From assembly GCF_026410505.1 (NCBI RefSeq), contig NZ_JAPMIU010000002.1, positions 1-64,000 of the forward strand: a stretch of 64,000 nt of DNA, read 5' to 3'. The notes below the pieces were generated by a model. That model was not told where the DNA came from and did no database searches. It saw only the letters and a program-made list of their open reading frames with translations. Shown in pieces: positions 42,313 to 50,751 of the stretch. The position numbers and the translations under genes were made by a program. The first letter of the stretch is position 1. Every line of letters starts with the position of its first letter. The stretch comes from Frateuria hangzhouensis. Its GTDB lineage: Bacteria > Pseudomonadota > Gammaproteobacteria > Xanthomonadales > Rhodanobacteraceae.

Positions 42313-42334
42313 GCCGGAAAACTGTCTTTCCGGC
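42313..42334 (+). terminator. Hairpin between exporter and precursor genes
   Basis: An 8-bp stem (GCCGGAAA/TTTCCGGC) with a 6-base loop, 28 bases after the ABC stop. It has no T run, so it may attenuate transcription or protect the mRNA end rather than terminate fully. Confidence 0.45.
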
Positions 42335-42397
42335 AACCGATCATCGCACTTACGGAAGATGTGCGTTCGATCAAATCCCGTCATAGGAGAAAGCGAA

Positions 42398-42568
42398 ATG
42401 GATGCGAACGAAATGGTGAGCCCGGTGGGTCTGGAACTGGCCCGTGAGCTGTCGGTGTCGGAAACGGAGATGGTCGGCGGTGGGCGCGTCAAGCAGACTG
42501 CTGGCGGCAAGTTGACCGGTTCGACCGGCGACTGGGACGCCGAAGTCCACTACGACGTCGAATGGTAA
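42398..42568 (+). CDS. Candidate graspetide precursor peptide
   Basis: A 56-residue peptide with the layout of a RiPP precursor. Residues 1-28 form a leader ending in ELSVSETEMVGG, a classic double-glycine site (G27-G28) for C39 peptidases. The core of 28 residues is G29 to W56. It places possible donors first (K32, T34, K38, T40, S42, T43) and acceptors last (D45, D47, E49, D53, E55), the order used by graspetide ATP-grasp ligases for ester or amide crosslinks. Ribosome site AGGAGA lies 7 bases before the ATG. It has no Cys, so lanthipeptide or disulfide chemistry is excluded. A strong terminator follows at 42581. I know of no described peptide with this core. Confidence 0.8.
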   Translation: MDANEMVSPVGLELARELSVSETEMVGGGRVKQTAGGKLTGSTGDWDAEVHYDVEW

Positions 42569-42580
42569 GTTAGTTCGGGG

Positions 42581-42609
42581 AACGCCTGGCGCCTGTGGCG
42601 CCAGGCGTT
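42581..42609 (+). terminator. Terminator/attenuator after the precursor gene
   Basis: A perfect 13-bp stem (AACGCCTGGCGCC/GGCGCCAGGCGTT) with a 3-base loop, 12 bases after the precursor stop and followed by CCTATTTCC. It would stop most transcripts after the precursor and allow only partial read-through into the ligase gene. Confidence 0.8.
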
Positions 42610-42712
42610 CCTATTTCCACGCGGCCGGATCTGCGCTCTTTGGTGGAATAAAGTCGATCAGAGAGACGCGGGTGTCGGAAGCCGACGAATGAATCGTCAG
42701 GACAGGCAGACA

Positions 42713-43807
42713 ATGGACAAGCCCATCATCATATTCAGCCATGCTGGCGACTACCACGCTGCGGCGGTGAAGTGGGCTCTCGAGAAGCGCGGTCAGGACG
42801 TGCTTCTCTGGGAGGGTTTCGGAGAGGCCGGCTCCGGCCACGCGACCTGCATATCGGGTCGGTTGTCTTCGGCAGTGAAACTGGATGGTCGCTCTTGCGA
42901 CGCGTTCGCCTCCGCGTGGTTCCGGCGTCGTTCGCCGTGCCGCTCCCTGAAGGAGGTGCACCCCGATGGTGTGGGGTTCCTCAAGAACGAGGCGTCCAGC
43001 GCTCACGAAGCGTTGTCCCTGTCCGTGGAGAGCCGCTCGGACTACATAGTAGGTGGCGTGGCCTCGCGACGCGCGTCGTCCAAGCTGCTACAGCTGGAGG
43101 TCGCCCGGTCGGTGGGGCTCGCGGTGCCGGAAACGATCGTCTCCAACGATTACGGGCAGGTGGCGCAATTTGCGTCGCGCTTCGAGCGGATACTGGTAAA
43201 GCATTTCCTTCCCCATTACTGGGGCCACACGGCCGATGGTCGCATCACCGGCGTGGCACCGAGCATTATCGAGAATGTCGCTTCCATGAATCGGCGGTCC
43301 ATCGAAATCTGCCCGGCGATCTACCAGGAACTGGTCCACAAGGCCTACGAGATCCGGGTCACGGTGATAGGGGAAAGGCTGTTTGCCGCCCGGATCGCGT
43401 CCCGGCAGGGGGAGGCGTTCCTCGATTGGCGCCAGGAGTACGGCAATAGCGACATGGTGATGTCCGCTATGACGCTGGACCCGGTGACCGCGCGCGGCGT
43501 GCGCAGTTTCATGGATGCGCTTGACTTGCGATTCGGCTGCTTCGACTTCGCGGTGGACCACGAGGGCACTCCATTCTTCCTGGAGGTGAACCCTGGTGGC
43601 CAGTTTTTGTTCGTCGAAGAGTACGTGCCGCAACTGCATTTGCTTGACGCGTTCGTGTCGATGCTTGTCGAAGGGTCGCCCCGCTATCGGCTCAGCTCCG
43701 ATGACGCGATCACGGACGCCGCGTTCATGGACAGCCCGGAGTATGACGTGTGGACCCGGGAGCGGGCCCTGAGCGGCACTGACGAGCGTTTTGTCACGTT
43801 CGTTTAG
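42713..43807 (+). CDS. ATP-grasp ligase of the microviridin/graspetide type
   Basis: A 364-residue ATP-grasp enzyme. The N-terminal domain has the family-like block SAWFRRRSP. Central and C-terminal ATP-grasp signatures are SKLLQLEVARSVGLAVPETI (123-142), ILVKHF with nucleotide Lys163, QELVHKAYEIRVTVIGERLF (206-225), DLRFGCFDFAVD (271-282) and the Mg-binding FFLEVNPGGQFLFVE (288-302). These match the MvdC/MvdD/TgnB group, which activates Asp or Glu side chains as acyl phosphates for macrocyclisation. The C-terminal extension of about 50 residues is longer than usual. ATG 42713 has AGGACAGG upstream; an ATG eight codons earlier is possible. It would act on the precursor at 42398. Confidence 0.88.
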   Translation: MDKPIIIFSHAGDYHAAAVKWALEKRGQDVLLWEGFGEAGSGHATCISGRLSSAVKLDGRSCDAFASAWFRRRSPCRSLKEVHPDGVGFLKNEASSAHEALSLSVESRSDYIVGGVASRRASSKLLQLEVARSVGLAVPETIVSNDYGQVAQFASRFERILVKHFLPHYWGHTADGRITGVAPSIIENVASMNRRSIEICPAIYQELVHKAYEIRVTVIGERLFAARIASRQGEAFLDWRQEYGNSDMVMSAMTLDPVTARGVRSFMDALDLRFGCFDFAVDHEGTPFFLEVNPGGQFLFVEEYVPQLHLLDAFVSMLVEGSPRYRLSSDDAITDAAFMDSPEYDVWTRERALSGTDERFVTFV

Positions 43808-43969
43808 AACATGAGTTGCTCGCCGGCCGGTCCGGCGGGCGTCTTTCGGGAAAGGTGGCCGATCCCCGTTGCCGGGCACGCGTCGTCGAAGAGACCCGAT
43901 CGCTTCCGCGCCGCCGTCGACGTTTCGGCTTTTCAGCAACCTTGGTTCACGGGAGAGGACAGAAGGCAG

Positions 43970-44689
43970 ATGGCCTACAATCTCAGAGTAGTGGGCGCGC
44001 TCGGGCTGGCCTTGGCGGTCATGATGCCGGTATCCGGTGCCATCGCTGCGACAGACGACGCCGCCTTGTTCGAAGCTTGCCCGGGCTTGTCCGGCTGGGC
44101 AGCCAGACATCCGCACGGGAGGCGCGACGTGAATAGCGGCGATGGCGCGTGGACCTCATCGGTTCCGGACGGAACGAGTGCCGAACTTGCGCGGCGCGCA
44201 GCGCTTGATCAGCAGGTTCGGGCGCCCTTGTCCGGCGGACAGACCCCCAGTCCCGCGGAGCTTCGGCGCTTGGCGGAAGTGGATGCCGACAATCTTCGCT
44301 GGCTCAAAGAGCAGATCCGTCGGCACGGATTTCCCTCAGCCGAGCAGGTAGGGGAGCAGGGGGAGCTGGACGCCTGGTTGCTGGTACAGCATGCGGATGC
44401 CGATCCCCGCTTCCAGCAATCGGTTCTTGCCTCGCTGATGGCCCGTCCGGCCTCCAGCGGCATAAGGAAGGCCGACATGGCAATGCTCTCCGATCGCGTG
44501 CTGCTTGCCCAAGGCAAGCCCCAGAAGTACGGCACTCAGTTTGTGCGGAACGGGAGTGGCGAGTTCGTGCTGCAGGAGCCCGTCGAAGATCTGGGCGGCA
44601 TCGATGCGCGCAGAGCGCGGATGGATCTCATGCCGCTAGGGCTGTACCGATGCGTGCTGCACGCAACCTATGATCCACCGGCTGGCTAG
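43970..44689 (+). CDS. Exported DUF6624-like protein of the RiPP cluster
   Basis: A 239-residue protein with a signal peptide (LRVVGALGLALAVMMPVSG), so it acts in the periplasm or outside. The C-terminal 130 residues resemble DUF6624: DNLRWLKEQIRRHGFPS, then LLVQHADADPRFQ, AMLSDRVLLAQGKPQKYGTQ and VEDLGGIDARRA. That family has no settled function; its conserved His, Asp and Gln suggest an enzymatic or binding role. It follows the ligase after 162 bases on the same strand and is the last gene of the cluster. It might process, bind or give self-protection from the exported peptide; this is inference. Confidence 0.7.
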   Translation: MAYNLRVVGALGLALAVMMPVSGAIAATDDAALFEACPGLSGWAARHPHGRRDVNSGDGAWTSSVPDGTSAELARRAALDQQVRAPLSGGQTPSPAELRRLAEVDADNLRWLKEQIRRHGFPSAEQVGEQGELDAWLLVQHADADPRFQQSVLASLMARPASSGIRKADMAMLSDRVLLAQGKPQKYGTQFVRNGSGEFVLQEPVEDLGGIDARRARMDLMPLGLYRCVLHATYDPPAG

Positions 44690-44895
44690 CGATGAAACCC
44701 GGCGGGTTGTTCATGTCGCTGCAGTTGCCCGGCACTCGCTTCCCGAAGACGCCATAGCTGAAGGATGAGGTGACGGCGGATGCCACCGGAGATGCCCGCC
44801 GCGAGCTGCCCGGATTATGGAAGCAGCCCGTCTGAGCCTCACTCGGAATCTTTGTCGCGAGGTGGTGGCCCCCGAGGCCTGTTTCGCCACGCCGC

Positions 44896-46200
44896 TCACG
44901 GCGTGCGAAGCCATTGTTGGAAAGCCTGGTCGTCGACCGGCATGGACGCCGCGTGGGACGGGCGTTGCAGCATGGCGGCGAGCGCCGGCGGCACCGCAAG
45001 GGAGTGGCCGAGCAAGGGTTCCAGTACGAGCTCGAACTTGGCCGGATGCGCGGTGGCGACGACCGCCCAGGCGCGTCCGTCGCGGCGCGGCGCCTGCTCG
45101 AGCACCGCCAGGGCAGTCGCGGTGTGTGGGCAGACGACCTCGCCGTGCTCGCGGGCGTGGCGCAGCAGGGTGGCGCGGATGGTGGCGTCGTCGATGCTCG
45201 TGGCACGCAGCGCCCGTCGCAGCGCGTCGTCGTCGCCGTGGAAGAGCCAGCGCAACCGTTCGAAATTGCTGGGCGCGCCCACGTCCATGGCGTTGGCGAG
45301 GGTCGCGGTGGCATCGCGAGGCCGGTAGTCGGCGCCGGCAAAAAACTCCGGCAGCGTGGCGTTGGCGTTGCAGGCCAGCCGGATCTCGCCGATCGGCAGG
45401 CCCATGGCGCGCGCCCAGAGGCAAGCCTGGGCGTTGCCGAGGTTGCCGGTGGGAATGATGAAATCGAGCGGCCGACCATGAGCATGCCACCAGCCGAGCG
45501 CGGCATGGGCGTAGTAGCTCATCTGTGGCAGCAGGCGGCCGAGACTGATGCTGTTGGCGGAGCTCAGCGGCACCTCGCGCTGCAGGCGCGCATCGTTGAG
45601 CGCCGTCTTCACCATGCGCTGGCAGTCGTCGAAACTGCCGGCCACCCGCAACGCGTGCACGTTGTCGCCGAAGCAGCCGAGCTGGTGCGCCTGGCGCGGC
45701 GAGACGCGGTCGTCCGGATAAAGGATGACCACGCGCACGCCGGGTTGGCCGTGGAAGGCGGCGCCCACCGCGGCGCCGGTATCGCCGGAAGTGGCGACCA
45801 GGATGGTCAGCGGCGCGGATTGCCCCTGGCGAAGGCGGCAAAGGCAGGCGGCGAGAAAGCGCGCGCCAACGTCCTTGAAGGCCGCGGTCGGGCCATGGAA
45901 CAGCTCCAGCAGCAAGGCATCCGCGCGCGCCAGCGGACGCAGCGGCGTGTCGAGGGTGAAGGCCTCGGTGCAGATCGCGGGCAGGGCATCGACGAGCGCA
46001 TCGCCGGCGAAGAACGGCGCGAGCAGGGTGGTCGCGGTGGCGGCCAGGTCGCCGTCGGGATCGAACGCCGCCAGATCGATCGACGGCAGCTGCCCGGGCA
46101 CGTACAACCCGCCATCGGGCGCCAGGCCTGCGGCAATCGCGTCGCTCAACGATGCCGCCGGCGCCCGTCCGCGCGTGCTCGGGTAGTGCAGCGCGCTCAT
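44896..46200 (-). CDS. thrC: Threonine synthase
   Basis: A 434-residue PLP enzyme that converts O-phosphohomoserine to threonine. It starts [20 protein letters not shown] and carries the PLP Lys in [15 protein letters not shown], the [12 protein letters not shown] loop and the [18 protein letters not shown] segment of the longer (E. coli-like) thrC type. The start overlaps the thrB stop (ATGA). Length and blocks are typical. The 206-base gap to the RiPP cluster at its end is convergent. Confidence 0.96.
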   Translation of the reverse strand: MSALHYPSTRGRAPAASLSDAIAAGLAPDGGLYVPGQLPSIDLAAFDPDGDLAATATTLLAPFFAGDALVDALPAICTEAFTLDTPLRPLARADALLLELFHGPTAAFKDVGARFLAACLCRLRQGQSAPLTILVATSGDTGAAVGAAFHGQPGVRVVILYPDDRVSPRQAHQLGCFGDNVHALRVAGSFDDCQRMVKTALNDARLQREVPLSSANSISLGRLLPQMSYYAHAALGWWHAHGRPLDFIIPTGNLGNAQACLWARAMGLPIGEIRLACNANATLPEFFAGADYRPRDATATLANAMDVGAPSNFERLRWLFHGDDDALRRALRATSIDDATIRATLLRHAREHGEVVCPHTATALAVLEQAPRRDGRAWAVVATAHPAKFELVLEPLLGHSLAVPPALAAMLQRPSHAASMPVDDQAFQQWLRTP

Positions 46201-47138
46201 GCGATGGGTTGCGCGGCGGGCCCGTCGATGGGGCCGACCAGCACGTCGCTGTCCAGTCCGGCCTCGGCGAAGGCCGCGCGCATGGCGGCGGCGGCGGCGT
46301 GGGCCGCCGGCGCTTCCTCGAACCAGCCGAACACGCTGGGGCCGGCGCCGGAAATGCTGGCGCCGAGCGCGCCATGGTCGAGCGCGGCCTGCTGCACGCG
46401 GGCGAAGTGGGGCACCAGCGGCGCGCGGCGCGGCTCGACCAGCACGTCCTTCAGGCCCTCGCGCACCAGCGTCGCGTCGCCACGCCAGCAGCCGGCGAGT
46501 ACCTGCGCCAGGTTGGCGCTCTGCGCGACGAACTCGCCAAGCGCATAGTTGCCCGCCAGCGCCGCCCGCGCGCGGCGCGTTTCCAGCACGCAATGCGGAT
46601 GCACCAGCGCGCAGTGCCAGGCCGCCGGCACCGGGATGCGCACCAGCCGCGTGGCGGTGGCGAGCACCAGGCCGCCAAGCAGTTGCGGGCCGACGTTGTC
46701 GCCGTGGCGGCCGCCGCTGGCCACCGCCTCGCCGTCCATCGCGAAGCCGTACAGCGCCTCGCGGGGCAAGGGTTCGTCCAGCAGCGTGTTGGCTGCCACC
46801 AGCGCGGCCACGCAGGAAGCGGCCGAACCGGCCATGCCCGAGCCCAGCGCGATGCCCTTGTGCAGGGTCAGCTCGAAGCCGTGTTGCAGCCCCAGCGCCT
46901 CGCGCAGCGCGATCAGCGCGGCACCTGCGGTGTTGCGTGCGGCCTCGCGCGGCAGGTCGCGGACGACGCCGTCGATGGTGGTGATGCGCACCGCTGGCTC
47001 GTCGATGCGCGTGACCCGGGCGGTATCGCCCGCGCCCGCCAGCGTGTGGCCGAGGATGTCGAAGCCGACGCCGACGTTGCCCACGCAGGCGGGAGCGAAG
47101 GCGCTGGCGACCGGCAGAGAAGGCTCAGTGGCCGGCAT
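46197..47138 (-). CDS. thrB: Homoserine kinase
   Basis: A 313-residue GHMP kinase that phosphorylates homoserine in threonine synthesis. The Gly-rich ATP loop [19 protein letters not shown] and the C-terminal [15 protein letters not shown] are typical of ThrB. It starts [20 protein letters not shown]. Its start lies 14 bases inside the end of the upstream cpdB-like gene, so it is read from that transcript or from a promoter within it, and it is coupled to thrC. thrA/hom is not in the window. Confidence 0.95.
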   Translation of the reverse strand: MPATEPSLPVASAFAPACVGNVGVGFDILGHTLAGAGDTARVTRIDEPAVRITTIDGVVRDLPREAARNTAGAALIALREALGLQHGFELTLHKGIALGSGMAGSAASCVAALVAANTLLDEPLPREALYGFAMDGEAVASGGRHGDNVGPQLLGGLVLATATRLVRIPVPAAWHCALVHPHCVLETRRARAALAGNYALGEFVAQSANLAQVLAGCWRGDATLVREGLKDVLVEPRRAPLVPHFARVQQAALDHGALGASISGAGPSVFGWFEEAPAAHAAAAAMRAAFAEAGLDSDVLVGPIDGPAAQPIA

Positions 47139-49164
47139 GGCGACGATGATGGTGGGGCTGGCCGTCGACCTTGGGCGGTACGGCGCCCTTCAGATCGATC
47201 GCGTAGGTCGCGGTGCCGTCGCCATGATCGCGCAGCTGGCGGATGCCCGGCACGCCGTCGGCGGCGGCGATCGCCTGTTTGCCGCTGGCGGCGGTGAAGG
47301 TGACCGGGCCGCGCGTCTGCAGCACCGCGAAGCGCCACGAGGTACCGGGCAGGTCGGCGCGGTCGAGCGTGCCGGTGCGCTTGAGCCAGGCGGCGACGAT
47401 CTCGCGCACGCCGTCCTGCGAGGCGAGCACGGTGTTGCCGCCGCCAAGTCCCGGGAAGTTGCCGCCGCCGCTGGCGCGGTAGTTGTTGGTGGCGACGATG
47501 AAGGGCTGTGCCGGCGTCACCGGCTTGCCCCGGTACGTGAGCGACACGATGCGCTGGCCGACCGGCTTGCCGACGTCGATCACGTACGCAAGGTCGCCCT
47601 GGATCTGGTCGAAGTTGAAGCCGGGCACGTGGGTGTTGATGAGCGCCTGCTCGCCGGTCTTCGCCGGATCGATGCGGTTGAAGCGCGCGGCGGATTTCTC
47701 CAGCCACGCCTTGACCCCGGCGCCATCGGCTTTCACCGCGGCCAGGGTGTTGGGGTAGAAGTACAGGTCGGCGGCGCTGCGCAGGGTCAGCGGGCCGGGT
47801 GGCACGTCGGTGTAGTCGTCCGGTCCGCCGAAGCCGGTGCGGAAGGCGGCCGCCGCGGCGAGCACCGGTATGCCGGCCAGTTCCGGGTGCAGCTTGGGCA
47901 GTTCGCGCTGCACGTAGTCGCGCTGCGCGGCGTTGACCACCGCCAGCGCGCTCATGTCGCCCTCGTCGGCGAAATAACTGGACAGGCGCAGCGTGCTCTG
48001 GCCGATCGGCGTGTTCACGTAGGCCACGGTCGCCCTGTGCGCCTGCGCCACCAGCGGCGCGATCGCGGGGTCGGCCGGCACGCACTGGTCCTTCGCCGGG
48101 CAGATCGGGCGTACCTCGCTGTGGGTGTCGGCGCGGTCGATCGTCCAGCGACCGCCGGTGCGCTCGAGCGCAAGCTTGATCACGCCCAGGTCCTTGCCGA
48201 AGAAGCCGCCCATCACCGCCGGCTTGCCCCGCACGAAGCCGCGCCTGGCGTCGACCTCGGCCATGCCCTCGTAGCGCGGGCCGGGGAATTCGGTATGCGA
48301 ATGGCCCAGCAGCAGCACGTCGATGCCCGGCACGCCGGCCAGGTACCAGCCGCCGTTCTCCATGTTCGGCGTGTACGGCGCCGTGTTGAGGCCGCCGTGC
48401 AGGATCGCCACCACCAGGTCCGGATGCTGCGCTTCGATCTGCGGCATGTAGCGCTGCGCCGCCTCGACCACGCCGCTGACGGTGACCTTGCCCTGCAGGT
48501 TGCGCCGGTCCCACTGCAGGATCGGCGGCGGCGTGAAGCCGATCATCGCCACCTTCAGCGGCACTCGGATGCGGCTGCCGTCGGGCGTATAGGCCTCGAT
48601 GGTCCGGGTCACCATGGTCCACGGCTTGAAGATCGGCTGGCCGCTCTGCGCGTCGAACACGTTGGCCAGCACCAGCGGGAAATGCGGGCCGGCGCAACGC
48701 GGCGTGCGCGTGCCGTCGATGTCCATCGGGGTGCCGGTGACCTGCGAGAGGAACGGCAGGCCATAGTTGAACTCGTGGTTGCCGGCGGTGCCGCCGTCGT
48801 AGCCGACCGCGTCCATCGCCTTGTAGATGGCCAGTTCCTGGTCGCAGCCGACCGGCGCGACCAGCGCCTGGTAATCGGCCAGCACGGTGCCCTGAATGGT
48901 GTCGCCGCTGTCGAACAGGAAACTGTTGGGAAATTCCTCGCGTGCACGGCGGATCAGCGTGGCGGTGCGCTCATAGCCCACGCTGGAATCGGCCTTGGCC
49001 TTGAAGTAGTCCCAGCTCAGCACGTTGGCATGGACGTCGGTGGTTTCCAGGATCGCCACGTCGGCGCGGGTACCGTCGGGCGCGGCCACGGGGCGGGTTG
49101 CGCTGCCGGCACAACCGGCGAGCAGGGCGGTGGCGAGCAGCGGCAACAACGGGCGGAGCGACAT
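47125..49164 (-). CDS. cpdB: 2',3'-cyclic-nucleotide phosphodiesterase/3'-nucleotidase
   Basis: A 679-residue exported metallophosphatase of the CpdB/UshA group, which salvages nucleotides outside the inner membrane. The N-terminus has a signal ending in lipobox LAGC, so it is a lipoprotein rather than a soluble periplasmic enzyme. Metal motifs are [26 protein letters not shown] and LLGHSHTEF. The C-terminal nucleotide-binding domain is present. It ends in an unusual His-rich tail ([11 protein letters not shown]) that overlaps the thrB start. ATG 49164 is the start with a proper signal peptide; the longer frame is noise. Confidence 0.93.
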   Translation of the reverse strand: MSLRPLLPLLATALLAGCAGSATRPVAAPDGTRADVAILETTDVHANVLSWDYFKAKADSSVGYERTATLIRRAREEFPNSFLFDSGDTIQGTVLADYQALVAPVGCDQELAIYKAMDAVGYDGGTAGNHEFNYGLPFLSQVTGTPMDIDGTRTPRCAGPHFPLVLANVFDAQSGQPIFKPWTMVTRTIEAYTPDGSRIRVPLKVAMIGFTPPPILQWDRRNLQGKVTVSGVVEAAQRYMPQIEAQHPDLVVAILHGGLNTAPYTPNMENGGWYLAGVPGIDVLLLGHSHTEFPGPRYEGMAEVDARRGFVRGKPAVMGGFFGKDLGVIKLALERTGGRWTIDRADTHSEVRPICPAKDQCVPADPAIAPLVAQAHRATVAYVNTPIGQSTLRLSSYFADEGDMSALAVVNAAQRDYVQRELPKLHPELAGIPVLAAAAAFRTGFGGPDDYTDVPPGPLTLRSAADLYFYPNTLAAVKADGAGVKAWLEKSAARFNRIDPAKTGEQALINTHVPGFNFDQIQGDLAYVIDVGKPVGQRIVSLTYRGKPVTPAQPFIVATNNYRASGGGNFPGLGGGNTVLASQDGVREIVAAWLKRTGTLDRADLPGTSWRFAVLQTRGPVTFTAASGKQAIAAADGVPGIRQLRDHGDGTATYAIDLKGAVPPKVDGQPHHHRRHAGH

Positions 49165-49260
49165 CGGGGAACGTCCAGCGGCAAACGGCAGGGCGGGCAA
49201 CGTAGCAGATCGGCGCGGCGGCGGGCGGGCCGTACGCTGTCCTGCCCGACACGCGTGGGC

Positions 49261-49327
49261 CGTAGGGTCGGCTTCAGCCCACCGTCGCCTCGCCGCTAGG
49301 TGGCGGTGGGCTGAAGCCCACCCTACG
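49261..49327. repeat. REP-like palindrome, copy 5
   Basis: Arms CGTAGGGTCGGCTTCAGCCC and GGGCTGAAGCCCACCCTACG, with one change in the left arm. It lies upstream of the divergent cpdB and GntR-type genes, just before the promoter of the latter. Confidence 0.86.
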
Positions 49328-49343
49328 GAGTTCGCGTGGAGGC

Positions 49344-49372
49344 TTGACAGGCCGATAGTCCAACTGTACTAC
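49344..49372 (+). promoter_or_regulatory. Promoter of the YtrA-type regulator operon
   Basis: TTGACA (49344-49349, perfect -35) is followed after 17 bases by TACTAC as -10. The regulator ATG lies 28 bases after the -10 element. Confidence 0.65.
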
Positions 49373-49386
49373 TACGAATAGTACAG
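49364..49386. promoter_or_regulatory. Operator palindrome of the YtrA-type regulator
   Basis: A perfect inverted repeat CTGTACTA-N7-TAGTACAG overlapping the -10 element of the promoter. GTACTA half sites of this kind are known for YtrA-type GntR regulators, and its position suggests autorepression of the operon. Confidence 0.72.
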
Positions 49387-49399
49387 ACAGGACACCGCC

Positions 49400-49807
49400 A
49401 TGCCCCGCACCCGAGGCTTGATGCTGCAGATCGCCACCGGCGACGCGCGGCCGATCAGCAAGCAGATCGTCGACGGCGTGCGCATGAAGATCGCCACCGC
49501 CGAACTCGTCCCCGGCGACCAGCTGCCCAGCGTGCGTGGCCTGGCGCAGCAGCTGACGATCAACCCCAACACCGTGGCCAAGGCCTACGCCGAGCTCACC
49601 GCCGAGGGCTGGCTCGAATCGCGCCAGGGCCTGGGGCTGTTCGTCGCCACCCCGCGCCAGCGGCTCTCCGACGGGGAGCGCGACCGGCGCATGGACGAGG
49701 CCATCTCGGCGTTCGTGCATGAGGTCGCCGCACTGGATTACCCGCCTGAACGTGCGCTTTCGCGGCTGGACCGCGCGCTGCAGGTGTTGTCCCGCAAAAC
49801 CGCCTGA
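49400..49807 (+). CDS. YtrA-subfamily GntR transcriptional regulator
   Basis: A 135-residue GntR regulator with only a winged-helix domain (ISKQIVDGVRMKIATAELVP, then QLPSVRGLAQQLTINPNTVAKAYAELTAEGWLE) and a short helical tail, the layout of the YtrA subfamily. Such proteins control ABC transporter genes next to them. It is first in an operon with an ABC ATPase (21-base gap) and a permease, behind a perfect palindrome at 49364-49386. The inducing signal is unknown; cell-envelope stress or antibiotics are typical for the subfamily. Confidence 0.92.
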   Translation: MPRTRGLMLQIATGDARPISKQIVDGVRMKIATAELVPGDQLPSVRGLAQQLTINPNTVAKAYAELTAEGWLESRQGLGLFVATPRQRLSDGERDRRMDEAISAFVHEVAALDYPPERALSRLDRALQVLSRKTA

Positions 49808-49828
49808 ACCCCCGACGGAACCTCGATC

Positions 49829-50740
49829 ATGGCCGATACCGATTACGTCATCGAAACCCGCGCGCTGACCAGGCGCTACGGCGACAAGCTCGCGCTCGAC
49901 ACGCTGGACCTGGCCATCGCCGCGGGCCACATCCACGCCATCGTGGGCGCCAACGGCGCCGGCAAGTCGACCCTGTTCCGCATCCTGCTCGGCTTCCTGC
50001 CGCCGAGCAGCGGCAGCGCGCGCATCCTCGGCCGCGACAGCCAGCGCCTCACCCCCTCCGATCGCGGCCGTATCGGCTTCGTCAATGAAGAGCACACGCT
50101 GCCCTCGTGGATGCGCGTCTCGGCGGTCACCGCCATGCAACGCCACCAGTACCCGCGCTGGAACCAGGCGGCCTTCGACGAAGTGATCGGCCACTACCAC
50201 GTGCTGCCGCAGCAGAAGGTCGGCCAGCTCTCCCGCGGCGAACGCGCCGGCTTCAACCTGGCGCTGACCCTGGCCCAGGGGCCCGAACTGCTGGTGCTGG
50301 ACGAACCCACGCTGGGCCTGGACGTGGTGGCCAAGCGCGCGTTCCTCGAATCGCTGATGTATTCGAGCGCCGCCGAGTCGTGCACGGTGGTGTACTGCTC
50401 GCACCAGATGGAGGAGATCGAGCGGGTCGCCGACAACCTGATCATCCTCGAGCGCGGACGCCTTGCGCACATGTCCGCGCCGGACGAATTCTGCGGCCGC
50501 GTCACCCACTGGATCGCCGACATGCCGTTCGCCGGCCCGCCGCCGGCCAGCGTGCCGGGTCTGCTGGAGGTGCAGCGCATCGACGGCCTGCACCATTACC
50601 TGGTGCTGGACCAGGACGAAGGCTTTGCCGGGTTTCTGCGTGGCGCCGGCGCGCGCACGGTGCAGAGCATGCCGGTGAGCCTGGATCGCGCGGTCAACGG
50701 CTTCCTGGCGAAGAACCACGCGATGCCGGTGGCGGCATGA
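49829..50740 (+). CDS. ABC transporter ATP-binding protein
   Basis: A 303-residue ATPase subunit. Walker A is GANGAGKST (40-48), Walker B ends LLVLDEPTLGLD and the H-loop is CSHQMEEIE. The signature is LSRGE in place of the usual LSGGQ, a variant seen in bacitracin-type and YtrB-like ATPases. A C-terminal domain of about 80 residues follows. It overlaps the permease gene start and pairs with it as an exporter controlled by the upstream regulator. Confidence 0.92.
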   Translation: MADTDYVIETRALTRRYGDKLALDTLDLAIAAGHIHAIVGANGAGKSTLFRILLGFLPPSSGSARILGRDSQRLTPSDRGRIGFVNEEHTLPSWMRVSAVTAMQRHQYPRWNQAAFDEVIGHYHVLPQQKVGQLSRGERAGFNLALTLAQGPELLVLDEPTLGLDVVAKRAFLESLMYSSAAESCTVVYCSHQMEEIERVADNLIILERGRLAHMSAPDEFCGRVTHWIADMPFAGPPPASVPGLLEVQRIDGLHHYLVLDQDEGFAGFLRGAGARTVQSMPVSLDRAVNGFLAKNHAMPVAA

Positions 50741-50751
50741 GGAGCGGCGAC

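Noticed and set aside
42398-42568. Precursor read as a lanthipeptide, microcin or RaxX-like sulfated peptide
   Set aside because: No Cys and no lanthionine synthetase, no sulfotransferase beside the exporter, and the neighbouring enzyme is an ATP-grasp ligase.
44690-44895. Short inverted repeat AACCC-GGC-GGGTT (about 44697) as terminator of the RiPP cluster
   Set aside because: Only a 5-bp stem and no T run; it could be chance.
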